A stretch of 45,681 nucleotides of DNA from contig WLNY01000012.1 in assembly GCA_009699575.1 (NCBI GenBank), positions 1 to 45,681 on the forward strand, written 5' to 3'. This DNA is from Actinomycetota bacterium. GTDB taxonomy: Bacteria; Actinomycetota; Actinomycetes; Nanopelagicales; Nanopelagicaceae. The position numbers and the translations under genes are program-made. The notes below the pieces were generated by a model. That model did no database searches. It was not told where the DNA came from and was given only the letters and a program-made list of their open reading frames with translations. Shown one piece after another: positions 31,163 through 39,879 of the stretch. The first letter of the stretch is position 1. The number at the start of each line of letters is the position of its first letter.

Positions 31163-31176
31163 AGACTGTCCACCTT

Positions 31177-32190
31177 ATGAGAGCCTTCGTTATTACAGCT
31201 CCGCAACAGAGCACGGTAATAGATATTCCTGATGTACATCCGAATCCTGGTGATGTTCTAGTTGAAGTAGAGCGCGTTGGAATCTGTGGAACTGATGTTG
31301 AATTTTTTAACGGCGAGATGGCCTATCTGCACAGTGGAAATGCGCATTATCCAATACGTATCGGGCATGAATGGACCGGCCGTGTTATCGAAGTAGGCGA
31401 TCAATCCGATAGCCACTGGCTCGGTAAAAGAGTCACTGGCGACACCATGCTTGGATGTAGAAAATGCGCGCGATGCATCGGTGGATATCAATATCTCTGT
31501 GAAGATCGTTTTGAAATAGGAATTAGAAATGACTACGCAGGCGCACTTGCCGAACAGCTCATAGTTCCGACACTTGCCTTACACGAAATTCCAAATTCTC
31601 TCGATGAGACTATTGGCGCAATGGTCGAACCTGGTGGAAATTCTTTACGTGCATTCATGGCTACACAAGTCACTCCCTCGGAACGTCTGCTCATTCTTGG
31701 CCCAGGAACTATCGGTCTGCTCTGTGCCCAATTTGCGATGGCCCAAGGAGTCGAAGTTCACCTGGCTGGACGGCAAGGACGTTCTTTAGAATTTGCAAAG
31801 AATTTTGGTGTTGCAAGTGTTTCCACATCCGATCACATACCAGATACAAATTTTCACGGTGTAATTGATGCAACATTTGATGAGGCAATGCCAGCTAAAG
31901 CACTTGACCTTGTAGAGCCGGGCCGTCGCGTTGTTTATATTGGAATTTCTCATAAGCCAAGTTTGATTGATACACGGGAGCTAGTTTTGAGAGACATTAC
32001 AGCCGTTGGCATACTCAGTGCATCTCCTGGATTGGCACAGACTATTGAAATCTTCTCGCAAGGAAGCGTTGATCCTCGTCCACTGGTTGCAGATGTTGTC
32101 GGATTATCCGAAGCGGGAAAAGTTCTTTCAGGTTGGCGCCCAGATGGCGCAGGTGCAGGACCTAAGATTCACATTGATCCACGAAAGTAG
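31177..32190 (+). CDS. Zinc-dependent medium-chain dehydrogenase
   Basis: A 337-residue MDR enzyme. Catalytic zinc ligands are C37 (VGICGTD), H64 and E65 (IGHEWTG). A structural zinc is held by C94, C97, C100 and C108 (CRKCARC...YLC). The NAD-binding fold shows LILGPGTIGLLCAQFA near residue 170. The family includes threonine, sorbitol and L-galactonate dehydrogenases and Thermotoga IolM (scyllo-inosose dehydrogenase). It would oxidise a secondary alcohol of a polyol, cyclitol or sugar acid. It is 11 nt ahead of the FAH-type hydrolase and likely in one operon with it and the SDR. The C-terminus, GAGPKIHIDPRK, is complete. The substrate is unknown. Confidence 0.9.
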   Translation: MRAFVITAPQQSTVIDIPDVHPNPGDVLVEVERVGICGTDVEFFNGEMAYLHSGNAHYPIRIGHEWTGRVIEVGDQSDSHWLGKRVTGDTMLGCRKCARCIGGYQYLCEDRFEIGIRNDYAGALAEQLIVPTLALHEIPNSLDETIGAMVEPGGNSLRAFMATQVTPSERLLILGPGTIGLLCAQFAMAQGVEVHLAGRQGRSLEFAKNFGVASVSTSDHIPDTNFHGVIDATFDEAMPAKALDLVEPGRRVVYIGISHKPSLIDTRELVLRDITAVGILSASPGLAQTIEIFSQGSVDPRPLVADVVGLSEAGKVLSGWRPDGAGAGPKIHIDPRK

Positions 32191-32201
32191 AGGGAGCCAG
32201 A

Positions 32202-33053
32202 ATGAAAATAGCTCGAATTGGTGAAGTTGGAAACGAACGTCCTGTTGTAGTTGTGGAGGACGAAGCGATCTTTGTTGACTCGCTCATTCCCGATTGGTCA
32301 CGCGAGGCACTTGAATCTGGCGCCCTAGAAAAGGTAAAGCGTGCCGATTTGAACGATTTACCGCGAGTAGCTTTTGGTTCTACTCGAATCGCAGCTCCGG
32401 TGGCGCGTCCAACAAAACTTATGTGTGTCGGTCTTAACTACTTAAAACACATCGCCGAATCAAATGCTCAGACTCCCCCAGAGCCCGTAATTTTCATGAA
32501 AGCCCCTGATGCTTTGGTAGGTCCTAATGATGATGTCATTATCCCGCCAAATAGCACAGCAACTGATTATGAAGTAGAGCTCGCGATTGTCATTGGGAAA
32601 AGGGCTCTCTACTTGCCAGATGTTTCGGTGGCACCTTCGCATATTTTAGGTTATTCAATTTCTCAAGATATCAGTGAGAGACATTGGCAACTTGAAAAAG
32701 CTGGCCAATGGGTGAAGGGAAAATCTTTTCCGCACTTTAATCCGATGGGTCCTGTTATCGTGACTTCTGATTCCATTGATCCAAATGATTTGCGACTATG
32801 GGCTACTGTCAACGGTGAAAGTCGCCAAGATTCGACAACGTCAGATCTTCTCTACGGAATCAATCACATCGTCTGGTACATCAGCCAATTCATGGAACTT
32901 TTCCCAGGCGACATCATCAATACTGGAACTCCCAGCGGCGTTGGTATGGGATCTACTCCAACTAAATACCTCAGGGCTGGAGATATTCTCGAAACTGGAA
33001 TCGAAAATATCGGACAAATTCGATCTCACGTAGTTGCAACGAAAGGATTTTAA
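32202..33053 (+). CDS. Fumarylacetoacetate hydrolase family protein (2,4-diketo acid hydrolase-like)
   Basis: A 283-residue protein with the FAH fold. Metal ligands E124 and E126 lie in TDYEVELAIVIGK and D156 in SISQDISER. The substrate-pocket sequences KSFPHFNPMGP and NTGTPSGVGMG follow. A roughly 70-residue N-terminal domain precedes the core, as in ureidoglycolate lyase and 2,4-diketo-3-deoxy-L-fuconate hydrolase. With the SDR encoded 2 nt downstream, the fuconate/rhamnonate-type pair comes to mind: the SDR makes a 2,4-diketo-3-deoxy acid and the hydrolase splits it to pyruvate and a 2-hydroxy acid. The ribosome site AGAGGGAG is strong. The exact substrate is inferred only from context. 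Confidence 0.87.
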   Translation: MKIARIGEVGNERPVVVVEDEAIFVDSLIPDWSREALESGALEKVKRADLNDLPRVAFGSTRIAAPVARPTKLMCVGLNYLKHIAESNAQTPPEPVIFMKAPDALVGPNDDVIIPPNSTATDYEVELAIVIGKRALYLPDVSVAPSHILGYSISQDISERHWQLEKAGQWVKGKSFPHFNPMGPVIVTSDSIDPNDLRLWATVNGESRQDSTTSDLLYGINHIVWYISQFMELFPGDIINTGTPSGVGMGSTPTKYLRAGDILETGIENIGQIRSHVVATKGF

Positions 33054-33055
33054 TC

Positions 33056-33805
33056 ATGAATACTGAATTTTCTGGACTCACTGCAGTTGTTACTGGTGCT
33101 GGCTCGGGTATTGGGTTAGAAGTTGCTAAAAATCTCACTCAGTATGGGGCAACAGTATTCGGACTAGATTTACATAAAGGCGACCTTGATGGGCACGGAA
33201 CGTGGATTGAGTGCAACATAGGCGAAAGCAATAGCGTCAAAACCGCTTTTGAAAACATTGCAACTCACACTCAGGTGATAGATATCCTCATTAACAATGC
33301 AGGAATTAGTGCTGTTGGAACCGTGGAGGATGCCACAGATGATGAGTGGTATAACGTCTTAAACGTAAATGTTGCGGGTATGGGGCGAGTGAGCGCGGCC
33401 GCACTTCCGTTTTTGCGAAAGAGTTCATGTGGAGCAATTGTTAATACGTGTTCAATTGCAGCGACTTCGGGACTTCCCAAACGCGCTGTATACGGTGCGA
33501 GTAAAGGTGCAGTATTAGCTTTGACCTATGCAATGGCTGTAGATCTCATCAAAGAGAAAATTCGAGTCAATTGCGTTAATCCAGGCACAGCAGATACGCC
33601 ATGGGTTGCGCGACTTCTCGCAAATGCTGCTGATCCAGTCAGTGAAAAAGCGAATCTTGAAGGGCGCCAGCCAATGGGCAGACTTGTTACGGCAGCTGAA
33701 GTTGCCAGCGCGATTCTCTATCTTGCATCACCACGGCAAAGTTCGACCACCGGTACAGCGCTACCTGTAGACGGTGGTCTTCAAACTTTGAGACTGCCTC
33801 GTTAA
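33056..33805 (+). CDS. Short-chain dehydrogenase/reductase
   Basis: A 249-residue classical SDR. The cofactor motif TGAGSGIG lies at 13-20, NNAG at 80-83, and the catalytic set S133, Y146 and K150 in CSIAATSG and YGASK. The D38 region (GLDLH) favours NAD over NADP. The C-terminus DGGLQTL matches the family. It probably oxidises a hydroxyl on the same intermediate as its neighbours. The ATG is 2 nt after the hydrolase stop, so the pair is tightly coupled. Its stop codon shares the palindromic TTAA (33802-33805) with that of the convergent TIM-barrel gene. Specificity cannot be read from sequence. Confidence 0.9.
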   Translation: MNTEFSGLTAVVTGAGSGIGLEVAKNLTQYGATVFGLDLHKGDLDGHGTWIECNIGESNSVKTAFENIATHTQVIDILINNAGISAVGTVEDATDDEWYNVLNVNVAGMGRVSAAALPFLRKSSCGAIVNTCSIAATSGLPKRAVYGASKGAVLALTYAMAVDLIKEKIRVNCVNPGTADTPWVARLLANAADPVSEKANLEGRQPMGRLVTAAEVASAILYLASPRQSSTTGTALPVDGGLQTLRLPR

Positions 33806-34809
33806 TTCTTTGATGCAAATGCAGCGTCAAATGCTGCAGCAGGTGGTTCTATCGCACACATCTTGCGAATAAATGCGAGAGATTCTGGTCCGCCAATTAA
33901 GCGATCCATTCCTGCATCTTCCCACTCCACTGAAATTGGTCCGTCGTATCCAATTGCATTGAGCATTCTAAAACATGCTTCCCATGGAACATCTCCGTGT
34001 CCGACGGAGACAAAGTCCCATCCGCGACGTTGATCTGCCCAAGGAAGATGTGAACCAAGTCGACCATTACGACCATTGAGTTGCTTGACCGACTCTTTGC
34101 AATCAACATGATAAATACGGTCTTTAAAGTCCCAAATAAATCCAACAGGATCAAGATCTTGCCAAATGAAGTGGCTTGGATCAAAGTTCAGACCAAATGC
34201 TGGGCGATGCTTAATCGCTTCAAGGGTCCGAACTGTTGTCCAATAATCGTATGCAATTTCTGATGGATGAACTTCGTGCGCGAAGCGCACTCCCACTTCA
34301 TCAAAAACATCAAGGATTGGATTCCAACGATCTGCAAAGTCTTGATATCCCTTGTCAATCATTGATGGTGGAACAGGTGGAAACATTGCCACTGTGTGCC
34401 AAATAGATGAACCCGTAAATCCAACAACTGTTTTTACGCCAAGCTTTGCAGCAGCGCGCGCAGTGTCTTTCATCTCTTCGGCGCAACGTTGGCGAACTCC
34501 TTCTGCATCCCCATCTCCCCACAAACGAGAAGGCAAAATACCCTGATGGCGTTCGTCAATCGGGTGATCACACACAGCCTGACCTACAAGGTGATTGGAA
34601 ATAGCAAATACTTGCAAATTATATTTCTTGAGTATTGCATGGCGTCCTTCGACATAACCGGGTTCGTTGAGTGCGCGATCCACTTCAAAGTGATCACCCC
34701 AACATGCAATCTCGAGGCCGTCGTATCCCCATTCAGAGGCAAGGCGGCACATCTCTTCAAATGGTAGGTCTGCCCATTGACCGGTAAAGAGGGTAACTGG
34801 ACGTGGCAT
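33802..34809 (-). CDS. Sugar phosphate isomerase/epimerase family TIM barrel
   Basis: A 335-residue xylose-isomerase-like TIM barrel. Metal-ligand candidates are E in [11 protein letters not shown] and H in [10 protein letters not shown], and E in [16 protein letters not shown]-type first strands appear as [17 protein letters not shown]. This subfamily, with [20 protein letters not shown] near the start, is often encoded beside Gfo/Idh oxidoreductases and is thought to handle keto-sugars or cyclitols. Here it follows the Gfo/Idh gene by 12 nt with GAAGGAG upstream of the ATG. It is a different branch from the second barrel at 38952-39851. Isomerase, epimerase or dehydratase activity are all possible. 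Confidence 0.87.
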   Translation of the reverse strand: MPRPVTLFTGQWADLPFEEMCRLASEWGYDGLEIACWGDHFEVDRALNEPGYVEGRHAILKKYNLQVFAISNHLVGQAVCDHPIDERHQGILPSRLWGDGDAEGVRQRCAEEMKDTARAAAKLGVKTVVGFTGSSIWHTVAMFPPVPPSMIDKGYQDFADRWNPILDVFDEVGVRFAHEVHPSEIAYDYWTTVRTLEAIKHRPAFGLNFDPSHFIWQDLDPVGFIWDFKDRIYHVDCKESVKQLNGRNGRLGSHLPWADQRRGWDFVSVGHGDVPWEACFRMLNAIGYDGPISVEWEDAGMDRLIGGPESLAFIRKMCAIEPPAAAFDAAFASKN

Positions 34810-34821
34810 TGTGACTCCTTC

Positions 34822-35988
34822 TTATTTAACTGGTGTGAGTTGGGATTGTGAATCTGCACTTACTTCTACTGCATCAAGAACTTTTTGAACATAGAGACCA
34901 TCGGCAAATGATGGGGACGGCTGCACACCTTTATCTATTGCGACAACAAAGTCATACATTTCGTGTGTGAATGTGTGTTCATATCCAAGGATGTGTCCTG
35001 GTGGCCACCACGCTGCAACATAGGGATGGCTCGATTCTGTGGCGAGAATGCGTTTAAATCCAGCTGTTGATGAGTCTTCAGTGTAATCATGGAAAAGCAG
35101 CTCATTCATGTTTTCGAATTCAAAGTAGATGCTTCCCTTTGAACCATTAATCTCAATCGACATTCCGTTTTTATGACCCGCAGCAAATCGCGTGGCTTCA
35201 AAAGTTCCAATCGCGCCATTATCAAATTGCGCTGTGAAAATCGCGGCATCGTCAACAGTGACAGTTCCGCGTCCAGCCGAACCTTGCGCTACAAGGCCTG
35301 TGTAGGCCGCAGGTAATGGCCGTTCCTTGATAAACGTCTTTGTTATTGCACTGACCGAATTAATTTTCGATCCAGTGAGAAAATATGCCGCATCAACGAT
35401 GTGCGCACCCAGGTCTCCCAGCGCTCCAGAACCTGCAGAGTTTTTATCCAATCGCCATACAAGTGGGAATTCAGGATCGATAATCCAATCTTGCAAATAA
35501 TTGGCACGTACATGAAATATAGTTCCAATTTTTCCATCATCAATGAGCTTCTTGGCTACACCCAGGGCTGGTACGCGGCGATAATTAAATGCGACCATGG
35601 ATTTGATTCCATTCTTGATCGCTTCGCTCGCGGCTTCGGCCATTGCTTGTGCTTCAGCCCCATTATTTGCAAGGGGCTTTTCGCAAATGACATGTTTGCC
35701 TGCTTTGAGCGCAGCAATTGCAATCTCTGCGTGAGTATCTCCTGCGGTGCAAATATCAATAATGTCGATATCGCTTCGCGCTATAACTTTCTTCCAATCG
35801 GTTTCCGCTTCATTCCATCCAAATTGGACGCGTGCGCCTTCAAGGGCTTCTGCACTTCGACCACAGATAACAGTCATCTCAATGGGAGGTGCATCAGGAA
35901 AGAAATGATTCACTGTGCGCCAAGCATGGGAATGAACTTTTCCCATAAACCCATAACCGATCATGGCTACACGAAGCGTCTTACTCAT
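34822..35988 (-). CDS. Gfo/Idh/MocA family oxidoreductase
   Basis: A 388-residue NAD(P)-dependent oxidoreductase. The Rossmann start VAMIGYGFMGKVHSHAWR (GxGxxG), the catalytic-lysine motif CEKPLANN near residue 100, and a C-terminal beta-sheet domain with ALGDLGAHIVDAAYFLTG (the GxHxxD-type catalytic stretch) are visible. The family oxidises sugars and inositols; IolG and many lesser-known cyclitol or glycoside dehydrogenases belong here. The ribosome site GAAGGAG stands seven bases before the ATG. It begins 86 nt after the regulator gene, so it may have its own promoter. It is followed closely by the TIM-barrel gene. The exact substrate is unknown. Confidence 0.9.
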   Translation of the reverse strand: MSKTLRVAMIGYGFMGKVHSHAWRTVNHFFPDAPPIEMTVICGRSAEALEGARVQFGWNEAETDWKKVIARSDIDIIDICTAGDTHAEIAIAALKAGKHVICEKPLANNGAEAQAMAEAASEAIKNGIKSMVAFNYRRVPALGVAKKLIDDGKIGTIFHVRANYLQDWIIDPEFPLVWRLDKNSAGSGALGDLGAHIVDAAYFLTGSKINSVSAITKTFIKERPLPAAYTGLVAQGSAGRGTVTVDDAAIFTAQFDNGAIGTFEATRFAAGHKNGMSIEINGSKGSIYFEFENMNELLFHDYTEDSSTAGFKRILATESSHPYVAAWWPPGHILGYEHTFTHEMYDFVVAIDKGVQPSPSFADGLYVQKVLDAVEVSADSQSQLTPVK

Positions 35989-36074
35989 TTCTACTCCTTC
36001 TCGTAATGTGGTTCTAATTGTGTCGGGAAATTCTAGTTTTGATAAGACATTTGACTTAATTTATTTCGTGGTGT

Positions 36075-36749
36075 TTAAGAACCAAAAAAAGGAGCGGTTG
36101 CGGCAACTATTTCATGCATATTTATTCGCAAGTGACCAAGATGCGCCTCGACGGCTTTTTTAATCGCTGGTAAGTCCCCGTGCGCTATAGATTCTGCGAT
36201 CTCGGTGTGCTCTGCCGAACATGTGACCAAATCCTTAGCCCCCGATGCTGATCTAGCCCAAAAGCGCTGAATTCGACGCCGTGTGACGCGCGCTGTTTCT
36301 GCAATTAATTGATTATTGGCGGCCACCATAATCGTTTCGTGAAATACATGATCACTCGTACTCCACCCTTCTCTATCTGCAGCATCTGCCGCCCGAGCCA
36401 TATCTTTGGCGGCTTTACGCAAAGTGTCGATCTCTTTTTTCGTGAAATTTTGCGCAGCTCGTTGAAACATATAGGTATCGCATAACATAAGTAAGTCCAT
36501 CGCTTCGTCGACATCTTTGGCGCTAAGCATTGCAACTGTAAATCGGCCAGCATCACCTCTTTTGACCAGGCCCTCAGATTCCAAGCGCTTGAGCGCTTCT
36601 CGCACCGGAGTGCGACTGACGCCTAACTGCACAGCCAATTTATTTTCAGAAATTTGGCTATTAGTTGGAATTCGAAAAGAGGTGATGGCGGCGATTAACC
36701 ACTCGTATGCGTCGTTACCGAGTGATTCTGAACTTTTGGAAGAAATCAT
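36075..36749 (-). CDS. GntR-family transcriptional regulator, FadR/FCD subfamily
   Basis: A 224-residue regulator. The N-terminal winged helix is clear: SENKLAVQLGVSRTPVREAL with the family signature VSRTPVREALKRLESEGLV. A C-terminal all-helical FCD domain follows, with likely metal and ligand residues in DHVFHETIM, HTEIAESI and AHLGHL. FCD members bind carboxylic acids such as uronates, lactate or dicarboxylates, matching a sugar-acid locus. Its ATG overlaps the upstream stop codon (TAATG). It is the last gene of the operon headed by the AGPS-like oxidase, whose promoter carries a FadR-type palindrome (41406-41417), so autoregulation is likely. Confidence 0.92.
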   Translation of the reverse strand: MISSKSSESLGNDAYEWLIAAITSFRIPTNSQISENKLAVQLGVSRTPVREALKRLESEGLVKRGDAGRFTVAMLSAKDVDEAMDLLMLCDTYMFQRAAQNFTKKEIDTLRKAAKDMARAADAADREGWSTSDHVFHETIMVAANNQLIAETARVTRRRIQRFWARSASGAKDLVTCSAEHTEIAESIAHGDLPAIKKAVEAHLGHLRINMHEIVAATAPFFGS

Positions 36750-37666
36750 TAGACGCGATTAATGAACTCTCGGTTGCGAACATCGACAGGAGTTTTCATC
36801 AATTCAAGGACGCCTTTTGATACATGCTCACTAAAACGTCGAAATGCTTCTTCACCTTTTGCCTTAGTCGCACGCATTGGATTTCCAATGATTCCGTTGT
36901 CGACGAATTCATGATGATCCATTGGGAATTGGAAATACTGATACCCCTCAAATTCAACATCAGGCATTCCGTCATTTTTAGAAAATGACTTAGGTAGAAA
37001 TTCAGGAGTATGTGCGCGTGTATCAACCGCTCTCTCCATGCGTACTAGATCTTCATTCCAGACCATGTCTTGCGAGGTCTCTAATTCACTTGAGTGCCAT
37101 CCTGGAGTTTCCTCGGGTGGATTTTCCATAAGGCCAGCAAGTACCCCGGTGTAACGTTCCATATAAGGCTTTACGAAACCTATCAAAGCATTTGTTTCAT
37201 AACGCAATTTACGAAGAACTGGGTCTACAACTTTAATATTCGATCCATGACCATTAACGAAAATAATTCGATTAAATCCGTGGTGGATTAATGATCGTGC
37301 AATGTCATACATCAAGTTATTAAGTGTTTCTGCGCGAACCGTGATTGTTCCGCGGCCTTGACCTGGACCATACATATGCTGCGGTGAGTATCCAGTCCAG
37401 ATTGGCGGTGTGTGCAAAATGCCAATTTGTTCAGAAACTCTTGAGGAGACTTCAATAGCCGTGATGGTATCTGTGTATAGCGGTAAGTGTGGGCCATGTT
37501 GCTCGGTACTGGCCATCGGTACCAAAATGACATCCTTCTCTTTGAGATATTCATTGATATCTACATACGTAAGGTCAGCAATATTCCACGAACGAAACTT
37601 GTCGCGAAAGGCTCCATCGCCAGTTGTAATGTGGGGCACTTTCCTCTGTGGTGTTGCGTAGTCCAT
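36749..37666 (-). CDS. Creatininase-family metallohydrolase
   Basis: A 305-residue member of the creatininase fold. Metal ligands are visible as E55 and H57 in STEQHGPHLPLYTD with D66, H140 in FVNGHGSN, and E196 in WHSSELETS. The family includes creatininase, the formamide hydrolase ArfB, the mycofactocin peptidase MftE and Thermotoga IolN, which opens the ring of a diketo-inositol. A dehydrogenase and epimerase setting favours an IolN-like ring-opening role over the others; no mycofactocin genes are nearby. The start has an excellent GAGGAGCTGAG ribosome site. It is 29 nt downstream of the Tm-1-like gene and shares one base with the regulator gene. The role is inferred. Confidence 0.85.
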   Translation of the reverse strand: MDYATPQRKVPHITTGDGAFRDKFRSWNIADLTYVDINEYLKEKDVILVPMASTEQHGPHLPLYTDTITAIEVSSRVSEQIGILHTPPIWTGYSPQHMYGPGQGRGTITVRAETLNNLMYDIARSLIHHGFNRIIFVNGHGSNIKVVDPVLRKLRYETNALIGFVKPYMERYTGVLAGLMENPPEETPGWHSSELETSQDMVWNEDLVRMERAVDTRAHTPEFLPKSFSKNDGMPDVEFEGYQYFQFPMDHHEFVDNGIIGNPMRATKAKGEEAFRRFSEHVSKGVLELMKTPVDVRNREFINRV

Positions 37667-37695
37667 CTCAGCTCCTCTGTGGCATCGTGTGTGGT

Positions 37696-38919
37696 TTATT
37701 TTTTGACGAGTGAAAGAAATCGTTGTGCAACTACTATGCCAAATTCTGGAGAATTAGCGTGTAGCTCCACTTTTTCGATTCCAATATTTTTTTCTAGATT
37801 ACTAATTAGCGCTTCTTCAAATGCCGCATCGGCGAAGCGGTTCCAGAATATTCCATCTGGCACATTGGGAATTGAATACCCTTGGCCAGGAATCACAATT
37901 TCAATTGGACCCGTTGCTGTATTGGCACACTCGGCAAAGTACTTTCCGATTGCAACCATCTCTTCCTGAGTGCAGCGCACTAAAGCGAATTCTGGATTGT
38001 GATCATATATTGGGCGACCTAGCACTTCGGCTGGAATTGAAGTCGTGTGATAGACAGCAAAATCAACACATGCTGGAACCAACACTTGTGGTATTCCTAA
38101 TGGACCCACTCGTTTCATTCGCCGTGGTCCGCCATAGTGAATGCCGCCAACAAGTGTTCCTACAATTTCCGATGGCGTGAAATCTATGACCCCTACAAAT
38201 TGACCAGATTCAGCGAGCTCTTCCATTGCTGGGCCACCGACCCCATTTGCATGAAAGGTGACTACTTCGTATCCGTGTTTTTCAAGTTCTCCTTGAAGTG
38301 CCATAACCGATGTTGTGGTATTACCAAGCATCGTGACTGCAACATATTTCGCACCTGTTGGTGGTTTTCCGAGTTCATGGCCATATTGCACAAGACCTGC
38401 CATCGCGGCCACTGCATTGTCGTAAATAGTTTGTGAAATGTGATTAAGACCAAGGATGTCAATCACTGTGTGCATCACCATCATGTCACTTGTGCCAACT
38501 AATGGACCAAATTCATGACGGCCAGATGCAATGGGTGAGAGAACAATTTTTGGCACTCCAATAGGCAACGTCATGAGGGCCCCTGCCGACATGACCGAGC
38601 CCTCAGCGCCACCGATTCCGATAGCGCCGAGGACTTCTCCTTTGGAGTACAGGTCTTTCACTTTTGCTATGACAAATGTGCGCATGCGTTCGACAGCGCG
38701 ACCACGCGTTCCTGAGTTTCGTAACTCTTCTAGAGTTATTCCACCAAAGAGCGCGAGATCTTCGTGAGTGATATCGGGGGTGATCCCAAGGGGTTCACCC
38801 AAAATTCCGGTATCAATCACGGTTGTCTTGATTCCAAAACGGTTGAGTCCATCGCGGATATATGCCGCTTCAGGACCTTTGGTATCCAAGGTCGCGATAA
38901 TCAGAACTGACTTGCTCAC
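37696..38919 (-). CDS. Tm-1-like ATP-binding (UPF0261) family protein
   Basis: A 407-residue two-domain protein matching the UPF0261/Tm-1-like family. It opens VLIIATLDTKGPEAAYIRDGL and shows IGIGGAEGSVMSAGALMTLPIGVPK, LSPIASGRHEFGPLVGTSDMMVMHTV and DFTPSEIVG in order (read in parts). The plant homologue Tm-1 binds ATP and blocks tobamovirus replication; the bacterial role is not known. In bacteria the gene is often adjacent to a TIM-barrel protein of the phosphoenolpyruvate hydrolase family, which is absent here. The start is GTG at 38919, with GGAAGG upstream. It sits between the epimerase-like and creatininase-like genes in one operon. Confidence 0.87.
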   Translation of the reverse strand: MSKSVLIIATLDTKGPEAAYIRDGLNRFGIKTTVIDTGILGEPLGITPDITHEDLALFGGITLEELRNSGTRGRAVERMRTFVIAKVKDLYSKGEVLGAIGIGGAEGSVMSAGALMTLPIGVPKIVLSPIASGRHEFGPLVGTSDMMVMHTVIDILGLNHISQTIYDNAVAAMAGLVQYGHELGKPPTGAKYVAVTMLGNTTTSVMALQGELEKHGYEVVTFHANGVGGPAMEELAESGQFVGVIDFTPSEIVGTLVGGIHYGGPRRMKRVGPLGIPQVLVPACVDFAVYHTTSIPAEVLGRPIYDHNPEFALVRCTQEEMVAIGKYFAECANTATGPIEIVIPGQGYSIPNVPDGIFWNRFADAAFEEALISNLEKNIGIEKVELHANSPEFGIVVAQRFLSLVKK

Positions 38920-38951
38920 GTGTTAGTTAATCCTTCCGTAATCTTCTCAAC

Positions 38952-39851
38952 TTAGATCAGCGGAAGAAGGGTCTTTGCATTTTCTTCAACTAACCAGTCA
39001 TAGAAAGGTTCAGTTAAAACATTTGAACCGTGATCGATGATGAACTTAAGTTGTTCTGGGCTGATCTCGACATTGTCGAAATTGGTTTCCAGAGCATTCT
39101 TATAGTGATTAGCTGGAGTGCGATCAATCGGTGCAACGAATTCTGCAGTGAGTGCTCCGTCATATCCGATGCTCTTGAGTGTCTCAATAACTTTCTTCCA
39201 GTCATAGTCACCGTGGCCCGCAGGCATTCGGTTATTTTCTGCGACGTGGAAATCAGTCAAACGTCCCTTTGTGCTACGAATAGCTTCATAGAGATCGGTC
39301 TCTTCGATATTGATATGGAAGGCATCGAGGCAGACTCCGCAATTGGGGCCCGTTGCTTCGGCAAGTGCCATTGCTTGTTCTGCGCGATTGATGAAATAGG
39401 TTTCAAAGCGGTTAAGAGGTTCGATGGCTAAACGAATGCCAGCCTTCTCTGAATGCTCGTAAATCTCTTTCATGCTTTCAACAGCCCATTTCCACTCTTC
39501 GTCAGGAGTGGCATCAGCAACAATTTTTCCAACTGTTGCTGGAACAACTGTCATTTCATATCCGTCGAGCTCTTTAACCATTGTGAGGCAGTCTTTTACA
39601 TATTGCACAGACATCGCGCGCTTGCCAGCATCAGCTGCAACAAGATTGCGCTCTCCGAGCATTAAAGTGACAGAACCCCAGCACTTTAGACCGTGGTCAT
39701 CAAGTAATTTCTTGGTGTCTTTACTTCCATTGAGTCCGAATTGCTCGGGCTCTCCGCTGATTTCAATACTTTTATAGCCATACTTTGCTAGACGCGCGAT
39801 CGTTACCTTGATTGGCTCCGCGCGCATCCAGTTATGCATTGATAGATGCAT
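38952..39851 (-). CDS. Sugar isomerase/epimerase TIM barrel, tagatose/psicose 3-epimerase-like
   Basis: A 299-residue TIM barrel started at ATG 39851, which has GAGAGGAGAATC directly upstream. A longer frame from 39917 runs into the preceding gene and is rejected. Metal-binding residues appear in the order of ketose 3-epimerases: E in IEPLNRFETYF, D and H in CLDAFHINIEE, H in FHVAENNRMPAGHGDYDW, and E in LTAEFVAP. The family includes D-tagatose 3-epimerase and IolO, the 5-dehydro-L-gluconate epimerase of the Thermotoga inositol route. It lies 28 nt downstream of the oxidase and 32 nt upstream of the Tm-1-like gene. The substrate is unknown. Confidence 0.88.
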   Translation of the reverse strand: MHLSMHNWMRAEPIKVTIARLAKYGYKSIEISGEPEQFGLNGSKDTKKLLDDHGLKCWGSVTLMLGERNLVAADAGKRAMSVQYVKDCLTMVKELDGYEMTVVPATVGKIVADATPDEEWKWAVESMKEIYEHSEKAGIRLAIEPLNRFETYFINRAEQAMALAEATGPNCGVCLDAFHINIEETDLYEAIRSTKGRLTDFHVAENNRMPAGHGDYDWKKVIETLKSIGYDGALTAEFVAPIDRTPANHYKNALETNFDNVEISPEQLKFIIDHGSNVLTEPFYDWLVEENAKTLLPLI

Positions 39852-39879
39852 GATTCTCCTCTCAAAAGAATCTTCCGTA

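Noticed and set aside
35401-36006. A 201-codon open frame on the plus strand opposite the Gfo/Idh gene
   Set aside because: It is fully antisense to a clear Gfo/Idh gene, is rich in Cys, Ile and Asn as expected for a shadow frame, and shows no family motif.
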